Origin: Glomus cerebriforme
Lineage: Eukaryota > Glomeromycota > Glomeromycetes > Glomerales > Glomeraceae
Length of the DNA stretch: 11,639 nt
Direction: 5' to 3'
Assembly (NCBI GenBank): GCA_003550305.1
Contig: QKYT01000973.1
Span: 23,612-35,250, forward strand
A program made the translations under genes and the position numbers. Every line of letters starts with the position of its first letter. Within the stretch, counting starts at the first letter, position 1. This document shows positions 1 to 6,473 of the stretch, one piece after another. The notes below the pieces were generated by a model. It saw nothing but the letters and a program-made list of their open reading frames with translations, ran no database searches and was not told the DNA's origin.

Positions 1-28
1 ATTTACTATATTTGGTAATTATGATCAG

Positions 29-280
29 CATGATGTCTAGACATCATGACGGATGATGTCTTCGACATCATGGTGAATGATGTACAGACATCATCCTACA
101 TATATCCAACATGATGTCTAGACATCATGTCTGATGATGTACAGACATCATGATGGATGATGTCTTCGACATCATGGTGAATGATGTACAGACATCATCC
201 TACATATATCCAACATGATGTCTTAGACATCATGTCTGATGATGTACAGACATCATGCGCCATGATGTCTAGACATCATC
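29..280. repeat. Array of ten ~20-bp palindromes in a 104-bp higher-order repeat
   Basis: Ten hairpin-forming units follow each other. Perfect 18-20 bp palindromes (catgatgtctagacatcatg and close kin) lie at 29-48, 110-129 and 261-280, with a one-base-insert version at 214-234. ATGATGTC-ttc-GACATCAT hairpins lie at 53-71 and 157-175. ATGATGT-acag-ACATCAT hairpins lie at 77-94, 134-151, 181-198 and 239-256. All share the arm ATGATGT and its complement. The order of units 53-151 is repeated at 157-256 with a period of 104 bp (105 after a one-base insertion), so a four-hairpin block was duplicated in tandem. The linker cctacatatatccaa is also duplicated. The array ends about 150 bp before the DUF4419 reading frame. 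Function is unknown; it could be a cruciform-prone minisatellite or a cluster of dimeric protein-binding sites. Confidence 0.93.
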
Positions 281-429
281 CTTTTGTCAAGGACGGCTTG
301 CGATAAAAATGAGCTCATAATAGCAAAAAAAGGAAAGATTTTCATTAATAATTTTATTTATTTACTCTTTCAACTTACATGTACTGTATTACAGACTTAT
401 TTCAACTCTTCTTTAAGAAACGCAAAAAA

Positions 430-1511
430 ATGAGCACACAAATACTACACAAATTCTCACTAAAAATATTATTATTGAGAATGAACCTGAAGAGCATATT
501 TTAATAAAAGATAATATTTCACAAATATTTCCTAATACAAATGTTCATGCAATTTCAATTGATTACGATGAAACTCCTTCAAATAAACATTCTATTCTTA
601 AACGTACAATGGTTTCTCATGGATTAGCAGCAGCAATTTTTCATGCTTATAATAACCATCAAACATTTACGTTTAACACCTGATGATATTTGGTTAACTA
701 TTGCACAGGGAGTTAGTCAACATATTAATTTTAATGCAGAGAAATTTCGTTATCGGTTTGTTAATCATGAAGATAAAAAAGAAATAGGTATTAAAGGGGA
801 TGATATTTTAACTCATAGAAATAATCTTCTTGAAGGAAATTGGCTGAAGCAGTAAATAGATTAGTCATAAAAACTGACCAAGCAGTAGAAAAAATTGATA
901 TAAAAGCTCTTTTAGAATGTAACTTTTCTACTACATCAAATATTTCTCTTACTGCAAGTCGTATTGTCCTTTTGGATACAGTTAAAGCATATTTTTCGTA
1001 CAAAATATATTTCAGGTGTGGAATTCCTAAAGTTACTCTTGAAGGTACTTTAGAAGATTGGGTAAAATTACAAGAGAAAATCATTCAATTACGTCAATTG
1101 GATTTGGATATGGATTTTTGGTTAGATAAATTGGAACCTGTTGTATGGAAATTAGTTGAAACATATAAAGGTGAAATTGATGATGAATTTTGGACAAAAA
1201 TAGTTTCGTTAAAATATTCTTTCGGTTCAGGTGCTAATTGTCGACTTAACGGATGGATAACGGCCTTTTATCCATATAAAAAAGATGGGACAAAGTCAAT
1301 ACTTGAACCAGAAGATATTCCTGATGGAAGAGTTGAAGTTCCATTTACGACTAATACTGGATTACGTTTAAAATTTATTGCTGGATTTTTAGGTGCACGA
1401 CAAAAAACTCTTGAGAATACTAATGAATTGGTTGTTTCACCAATTATTGGTTGGTTTGTTATTGATAATAATACTACAGAAAAAGATAATGCCAAGCCGA
1501 AAGATTTATAA
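430..1511 (+). pseudogene. DUF4419 domain protein, near full length, with frame breaks
   Basis: This is a fungal DUF4419-family gene of unknown biochemical role. Motifs run in family order. In one frame (open 417-680) I read a conserved stretch ending SHGLAAAIFHAYNN. In the next frame (661-840) follow LTPDDIWLTIAQGVSQHIN, then NAEKFRYRFVNHE. Back in the first frame (843-1511) follow LLECNFSTTSN, GIPKVTLEGTLEDWVKLQ, DFWLDKLEPVVWKLVETYKG, and GWITAFYPYKKDG. Codon 661 follows an apparent extra C at 660. About one G is missing at 842-843, where family logic expects an NWAEAVNRL reading. The two indels compensate each other. The only ATG near the start (430) is in a third relation to this frame, so a further break or a lost upstream exon is needed. 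The stop is TAA at 1509-1511. The family call is firm. Pseudogene versus assembly error is not settled. Confidence 0.85.
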
Positions 1512-1683
1512 ATTTTCGCACTAATATGTAGTATTAAATTACTTCATTATATTAAGGAAAACGAAGTTTCTATAAAGTATTCTTTAGGAGAACGTTTGTT
1601 TGATTCATATATTTTATAGATATTTATTATATTTTATTTTATTCATTATCTGTTATGTTATTTATATTTATTTTGATAAGGCC

Positions 1684-1689
1684 AATAAA
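1684..1689 (+). terminator. Possible AATAAA polyadenylation signal of the DUF4419 gene
   Basis: An AATAAA hexamer in ccaataaataac lies about 170 bp after the DUF4419 stop codon. In sequence this A+T-rich such hexamers arise often by chance, so the assignment rests mainly on spacing. Confidence 0.3.
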
Positions 1690-1699
1690 TAACACTTTA

Positions 1700-2385
1700 A
1701 AATTTAAAATATTATATTTAATATTGTTTATTCAAAATTTTACGTAATACATCTTGAATAAATAAAAAAATAAAATTAATAAATATTTTATAACTTAAGC
1801 TCAGTTTCGTGCTTTTAATTTATTAACAGTTAATCAACAAATATAAATATAAGGATACAGTATGATATTACAATTTAAATCTTGTTTATCCCCATTCTTT
1901 TATCATAAATTTTGTTATTCAAAGTATAAAACCAATTTACCAATTTTTTATTATTTAAAACATACTATTATTGTTAAAATAATAGAATAAATTTATAAAT
2001 AAATTAGTATATAAAAAAATTAATGCATATGACAAATGTTCTTAAAATCTGTTAAAGTTTTATGTTAAGAATGGAATTTTTCATATGCATAAGATATTGT
2101 TAAATTAATAATTTTTAATAAAATACTTTAAAATTTTTAACAATAAAAAAAAAGAATCTAAAAAAATCTGATCAATTATTTTGCTTTACTATTAATTAAT
2201 TTACGTAATATCATTTTGGTAATTCTTTTTATAAAAATAATTCTAAAAAAAGATTTTCATTACTCAAGTTTACATCCGAAAAAAAAAATGAAACATAAAA
2301 CTAGTTTAATAAAAAATTTTACTGTTATATTAAAATGTTTGATTAAAATGTATCATCCCAAGAAAATCAAAAAGATGATAGAATC
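1700..2385. other. A+T-rich spacer without a recognisable gene
   Basis: Stops are dense in all frames and homopolymer A and T runs dominate. The only structure seen is the fold-back at 2023-2090, listed separately. I recognise no protein relic here. Confidence 0.6.
2023..2090. repeat. 68-nt imperfect fold-back (hairpin)
   Basis: ATGCATATGA at 2023-2032 is exactly complementary to TCATATGCAT at 2081-2090. Inside the arms TTCTTAA (2039-2045) can pair with TTAAGAA (2065-2071), with a short bulge between the two paired blocks. The result is a hairpin of the size of a small inverted-repeat element or a small-RNA precursor. No flanking target duplication was recognised. Confidence 0.6.
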
Positions 2386-2700
2386 ATGAAATTAATCAAT
2401 GGAAAAGAGAAAAAAAACATGAGTGTTGCTTTAAAATGCGTAAATAATTCAAAAGATATAACATTGGGAATTTTTAAATGATTTTACGGAACTTAATAAT
2501 AATTTCTAGTAATATCAAAATGATTTTAATGGGTTAAATTATTGAAACTAGTAATTTTTAATTAGACATATAAGATCTATTTTATAAATAAACTTTTTTT
2601 AATAAAAGAAATACAAAAAATCAGTCTTTGTCATTATGCGAATAATAACAAAAAATCACCATTATTTATGTCCATAGTAATAATAGGGATTTCTAATTCA
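2386..2700 (+). pseudogene. Protein kinase relic, N-lobe (subdomain II to hinge)
   Basis: From ATG 2386 a 32-codon frame reads KKNMSVALKCVNNSKDITL. This matches the VALKCL-NSQ-IT pattern around the ATP-anchoring lysine (subdomain II) of Glomeromycotina tyrosine-kinase-like proteins. After a one-base shift near 2473 the next frame reads FLNDFTELN, corresponding to the FLNE segment that follows in these kinases. About 150 nt on, near 2622-2665, a third frame gives HYANNNKK, resembling the hinge motif (HYANNGNL) that comes next in the family. That last match is weak. The glycine loop is not visible upstream. Stops interrupt every frame, so this is a decayed fragment. It may belong to the same old gene as the C-lobe relic at 4692-4960, with the LINE relic between them. 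Confidence 0.6.
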
Positions 2701-3242
2701 ATTGAATAAACAATAATTTTAGTATATCTTAGATTTCTAGACAAATAAACTTTTCATTACTGGAATTCTGATATTTCTGATATTTTTCAGCTTTAAGTTC
2801 AAATAATAGCAAATAATGAATAATGAATAATTATAATTCTAATGCATAGTACAGTCGAATAATTTTAAACAAATAATTTTATTATCTCACTCATTTCAAT
2901 CAATACAAAACATTCTTGTACATTTTTCAGTAAGATACAATTCGTATAATAAATAAATTTTATTTGATTATCGACAGTAGCTATTATGACAGTTAATATG
3001 ATGAAATACAGGTATCACTAATTAAATAAAATAGTAATGATATTATGTTATGTATGTAAAATCACGTAATAAATCATTATTGTATCATTATTAATTTTGA
3101 CTCATTTTTACATTCTTATTATTTTTAAATATATAAATACCACCTTTTTTTCAATATTTTGTATATTTTCTAACTGGTATCTTTATTTTCTCTCTATAAT
3201 CCTTTTAAAAACTATCACATCTATCCCTTTACACTCTTATCC
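2701..3242. other. A+T-rich spacer without a recognisable gene
   Basis: No open frame or protein motif was recognised. The last ~100 bp (from about 3175) turns pyrimidine-rich (ctc, tcc and ttt runs) and leads into the promoter-like monomers starting at 3243. Confidence 0.5.
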
Positions 3243-3309
3243 CCTCTAAACTCCCTCTTTATCTTCCTTATACTGTATATAAGAACTTTCTCGTATCAGT
3301 CAAGGAAAG

Positions 3310-3340
3310 CCGGTCAGATAGTCGAGTATCTCCTAACTGG
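3310..3340 (+). other. Nested stem-loop, copy 1 (monomer 1)
   Basis: CCGGT (3310-3314) pairs with ACTGG (3336-3340), with one G-U pair. Inside it AGATA (3316-3320) pairs with TATCT (3327-3331) around a six-base loop gtcgag. The unpaired side is C on the left and CCTA on the right. Copy 1 also has an extra outer G-C pair. Confidence 0.55.
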
Positions 3341-3425
3341 CTGGTTGGTTTTTTTTCCTCCTTTAAACTCCCTCTTATCTTCCTTATATTGTATATGATA
3401 TTTTTCTCAATTCAGGCAAGGAAAA

Positions 3426-3456
3426 CCGGTCAGATAGTTGAGTATCTCCTAACTGG
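3426..3456 (+). other. Nested stem-loop, copy 2 (monomer 2)
   Basis: The same two helices as in monomer 1 are kept: 3426-3430 with 3452-3456, and 3432-3436 with 3443-3447. The only change inside the structure is C to T in the loop (gttgag). It may be an RNA element of the 5' leader; a self-cleaving ribozyme cannot be shown by eye. Confidence 0.55.
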
Positions 3457-3470
3457 CTGGTTGGTTTAGA

Positions 3471-4130
3471 TTCTTCATTTATTTCACTTAATTTCAAAAA
3501 ACCAGCAGTAACTCTAAAGATACCATTTGTTAGCAAAACTTTTTATTACAAGCTGAGAATAACTGTAAAATACTGAAACCTGAAACCTGCTTTTCCTAAA
3601 AAGAAAATAATCAAGATATTATTGGATTTAATAGAACAAACTGATAAAAAAGAAACAATTTTATTAACAGAAAATGTGGAAACAAAATATACAAAGCAGA
3701 AAAAAGAAGGTGCAGTGGTCATATTAGACGTAAAGACAAAAGAATCTAAGGATAATACAAATATACAATCTGTGTGATAATGAGAAAGTAACAACTAAAA
3801 GTAGATAAATGGATGAATAAAAAATTGATGAAGACTAAAGAAAAATCATTGAAAATGAAATTTCAATGAGAAGTAATAAGGAGAAAGCTAGAAATTGAAA
3901 TGCACAGGAAAAAAATGGAAAGAACAATTTAAGGAAAAGTATATAAATTAAGAAAGTACCAGGACTATCAGAGATTACTTATGAAGTGTGGAAAAAAGTG
4001 AGAATTATTGAGAAAATAATGAATGCAATAATTGAATAAAAAAAATACCCAGAGAACTGGAAAAGGGGAAAGCATACGGCATACCTAAGAAATAAAATGT
4101 GAGAATAATTTGAAGTTAACAAGTGAAAGA
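3471..4130 (+). pseudogene. Decayed LINE-like retrotransposon with reverse-transcriptase relic
   Basis: A Lys-rich open stretch without an ATG runs from about 3577 to its stop at 3776 (it includes LLTENVETKYTKQ). Short Lys/Arg/Glu-rich pieces follow, for example RRKLEIEMHRKKMER near 3880-3925. From 3950 one frame reads KVPGLSEITYEVWKKV. After a TAA it continues YPENWKRG, and after a one-base shift AYGIPKK (up to about 4092). This is the KAPG-SGISYE-W ... IP-WK ... -YPIPK series at the start of non-LTR reverse transcriptases in fungal LINEs. The catalytic YADD region is not seen, so the copy is 3'-truncated or decayed beyond recognition. The tandem promoter-like monomers directly upstream fit a 5' end on the same strand. 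The LINE call rests on one motif cluster. Confidence 0.55.
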
Positions 4131-4690
4131 ATAAGGTAGAGATAAAAAGAAATAATGATGTAAATTAGAAAAACAAATCAGAAAATGGAAAAAAGTATAA
4201 CAAAATTTTATGAATGGAGAGTATTAAACGATTGCTAATAGAATCGGATAAACTGGATAAAACAATAAACAATATTTGAATAATAATTAGTAAAATTAAT
4301 TTAGATTTATTAAGATAGCGTAGATTAGAGACATTTAATTAAACTGAAAATTTTATTTTTAATTTTTAAATAATTCGAAAAAAACCATTTATTTACTGTA
4401 TTTTTTTTTTTTAAAAAAAAATAATAAAATAGACTTTTTTATTTAAAATTTTTAAAATATTTAATATAAATTAATTAATTTCTATTGACACTATTATCAT
4501 GTTAAATATTATCTCAAAAATCGTTTCGGCCAGATAATTTAACGGATAATTTATACTACTTTATAATCCATTAAATTACAGCAATCTTAAAAATAATATA
4601 ATCTTAAATAATTGGGTTTTGATCCATCAGAAATATGATTTATTAAAACACAAAAAATATCCAAACAATACTCCAAAAAATTTTTTTTTC
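4131..4690. other. A+T-rich stretch, possibly the decayed rest of the LINE
   Basis: An A-rich, purine-biased strand continues to about 4290, like the LINE relic before it, but no motif is recognisable. From 4290 on there are poly-T and poly-A runs (about 4401-4430) and plain A+T-rich sequence. ttcggccaga at 4525-4534 resembles an arm of the fold-back at 9018-9040. Confidence 0.4.
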
Positions 4691-4691
4691 A

Positions 4692-4960
4692 TTATAATTT
4701 ATGTAAACCAGCAAATGAAAGTCAGAAAACACTGAAGTTTTAAGAGGAAAAATTATACAATTATACACAAGTGATGTTTATAGCTTTGGAATTACTATAT
4801 ATGAAATATTCCCTCCTTAATCCTTATTATGGCTCATGATGAGTTCTTAGCAATAATGATCTGCCAGTACGGACTTTGACTAAGATTTAATAATAAAGTC
4901 CCTCAATTAATATATAATATAGTTAAACAATGTGTTTTATCCAATATATTAAAAGAATAA
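4692..4960 (+). pseudogene. Protein kinase relic, C-lobe (activation loop to subdomain X/XI)
   Basis: Three in-order frame pieces carry kinase motifs. LCKPANESQKT (about 4702-4732) matches the stretch after DLG in Glomeromycotina kinases. EVLRGKIIQLYTSDVYSFGI (about 4733-4792) holds the end of the APE segment and the invariant Asp of subdomain IX, followed by TIYEIFPP and a stop. AHDEFLAIMICQ (about 4832-4867) then leads, past a TGA, into LRFNNKVPQLIYNIVKQC and VLSNILKE, the region that normally ends NPL-RP. About 15-20 codons are missing between KT and EV, and the HRD and DLG motifs are not visible. It is a dead fragment on the same strand as the N-lobe relic at 2386-2700. Confidence 0.75.
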
Positions 4961-5059
4961 TTGTTTTCTCATTAAAAATATGATCAATAAAAAACAAATA
5001 ATTGTATTAATTATATAGTTATATAATTATTTAGCTGGATAAATACTTAATATTACTTT

Positions 5060-5214
5060 GCAACTTCGAGGATATTATAATGATAGTAAATTTGATCAAA
5101 TCAGATTAGAACATATTTAAGAGAAAATTATTATAGGAAATTAAATTAATGATTCAATTGTATGAAATAATGATGAACAGTCATCATGAACATCAGAAAT
5201 AATGACGTTTTGGG
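5060..5214 (+). pseudogene. Possible tail of the kinase relic (weak)
   Basis: One frame can be read for about 150 nt with only scattered stops: LQLRGYYNDSKFDQIRLEHI, then EKIIIGN, INDSIV, NNDEQSS and TSEIMTFWDYKVLG. Polar, Ser-rich composition and position after the C-lobe relic would fit a kinase C-terminal tail. No conserved motif supports it. Confidence 0.25.
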
Positions 5215-6005
5215 ATTATAAGGTATTGGGATTATGAATTTTCAGTCGAGTTTATGTCATATCAGTTGTTAAAAATTTTTCACAGTTCTTGGTAACGGTA
5301 ATGATATTTAAAAACATTGGAGGTCAAAGTATTTTCTGGAAAGGTTTTATTTTTGGGTTTAATATTTTAACTCTCATTATAAAAAAAAATATTCTTTTAA
5401 TTACCCAAACAATTTGTACGCATTTTTATTGATTAAAAATTTTAATAGATATTGCTAAAGCGAAATTTTGGAGAAAATTAAAAAGCTAATAAAATTCTAT
5501 CCGATATTAAGCAATTTTCAAGTTTTTATTACTCAAATTGCTTTATGTATGTATATATACATATGTAGTATATACAGTATGTGCATGATTTTTTTTGAAG
5601 AATAATTTGAGCAGGTTAAATATTTTACATGACGATTAATTACTGTTATTTGGTCACTATGTAAATTAATCATAATTTATTGAATAAAAAGTTTAAGGTT
5701 AGTAATTTTTTTTGCAATGAATGAATTTATCATACTTTCGTTGTAATAACCACTTACGCGTTTCATTGACATCAGAATATTTTTTTTATGTCTGTAATGA
5801 GATAATTCATAGATTTTATTTAAATTGTTGTATTTAGGATAAGGTTATACAATAATTGAATAATTTATTTTAATAAATATTATTTTAAATTACAAACTAA
5901 GAAAATTTGTAAGAACAACTAATGGTATTTCACTACTCTAAAGTCTTAGTGTTTAAAATAATTCAAAAATAAAATAAAAATATATACTGTATATATATAC
6001 TGTAA
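5215..6005. other. A+T-rich spacer with TA-rich simple sequence
   Basis: No gene is recognised. TA-rich simple sequence occurs at 5544-5583 (with the palindrome tatgtatatatacata at 5548-5563) and at 5981-6005, where tatatactgta is repeated. The rest is ordinary A+T-rich sequence. Confidence 0.5.
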
Positions 6006-6010
6006 ATATA

Positions 6011-6016
6011 TTTATT
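6011..6016 (-). terminator. Possible AATAAA polyadenylation signal of the kinase gene
   Basis: On the minus strand AATAAA lies about 195 nt after the kinase stop codon at 6212, next to a TA-rich tract. Chance occurrence is possible in this composition. Confidence 0.3.
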
Positions 6017-6115
6017 AGCGTAGGACACTTCCAGTTGAAGTTATGCAATGTCTGTCCACGCGCATAAGCCAATCAGATTGCATGAACTTGTATCATGCCA
6101 AATCTTCGGTACCTT
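6016..6115. other. Island of higher G+C 3' of the kinase gene
   Basis: About 100 bp with clearly more G+C than its surroundings. It includes gcgtaggacacttccagttg, gtctgtccacgcgc and gccaatcagattg (a CCAAT-type sequence on the + strand). The sharp edges suggest an inserted repeat remnant, or part of the kinase 3' untranslated region of foreign origin. I cannot assign it to a family. Confidence 0.35.
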
Positions 6116-6153
6116 TATAATGTATGTATAAATTATTTTAAGCAAAATTCAAA

Positions 6154-6473
6154 TAGAAAAAGACTTTTTTTTAGGAAAAACTTTTTTACCGTAAGGAATT
6201 TCAAATTCATCTTATTCTTCTGAATGGAGATTTGGATTATTGTATATTTCATCTTCATCTATAGAAAAAAAAATTAATTATTATTATGAAAAGTTTAAAT
6301 GATTATTTTTACATACCATCAGTATTAGCATAATGTTTTTTCATTTGTTGTGGAATTATCACTTCATTATAATCAACTTGATCATCTAAAAAAAAAAATA
6401 TTGATAATATTTTAAAATTTTTGTATTTTGTGAATTAATAAATAATAAAATTAATTTTACTTGCCATTCTTTG
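6154..6473 (-). repeat. Tandem exon-pair duplication, copy B
   Basis: This is the downstream copy of a ~320-bp unit. It contains the donor end of exon 8, intron 8, exon 9, intron 9 and exon 10. It matches copy A base for base over long stretches; for example, the 58-nt introns differ at 4 positions and the 69-nt exons at 10. It carries a TAA where copy A has CAA. Confidence 0.85.

Larger units (their letters stand above)
3243..3470 (+). promoter_or_regulatory. Two 116-bp tandem promoter-like monomers before a LINE relic
   Basis: Monomer 1 covers about 3243-3356 and monomer 2 about 3357-3470; matching bases are 116 bp apart. Each runs in the same order: a pyrimidine tract (aaactccctctt, atcttcctta), a TATA-like box (TATATAAG at 3276-3283; TATATGATA from 3392), an initiator-like zone about 20-30 bp on (tcagtcaagg or ttcaggcaagg), then a nearly invariant block cggtcagatag to ctggctggttggttt. 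The order and the adjacency to the reverse-transcriptase relic suggest the repeated 5' untranslated promoter units found in some non-LTR retrotransposons. That interpretation is inference; the tandem repeat itself is plain in the sequence. Confidence 0.7.

Noticed and set aside
29..280. CRISPR array
   Set aside because: The units are self-complementary hairpins with linkers that are themselves repeated, there are no unique spacers of constant length, and the rest of the window is eukaryotic.
791..1084. Minus-strand open frame inside the DUF4419 gene
   Set aside because: It overlaps recognised DUF4419 motifs on the + strand and has no motif of its own.
1268..1495. Minus-strand open frame inside the DUF4419 gene
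   Set aside because: It is a shadow of the conserved + strand reading.
3310..3340. HDV-like or hammerhead ribozyme
   Set aside because: The nested helices do not show the known catalytic core by eye (no CTGATGA..GAAA, and no clear double pseudoknot). Kept only as a stem-loop.
3546..3794. 82-codon open frame on the minus strand
   Set aside because: It is the antisense shadow of the Lys-rich + strand stretch of the LINE relic. Its composition (Phe, Ser, Val) is what the complement of A-rich coding DNA gives.
5544..5583. TA-rich palindromes as regulatory sites
   Set aside because: Simple TA repeats form palindromes by chance in sequence of this composition.
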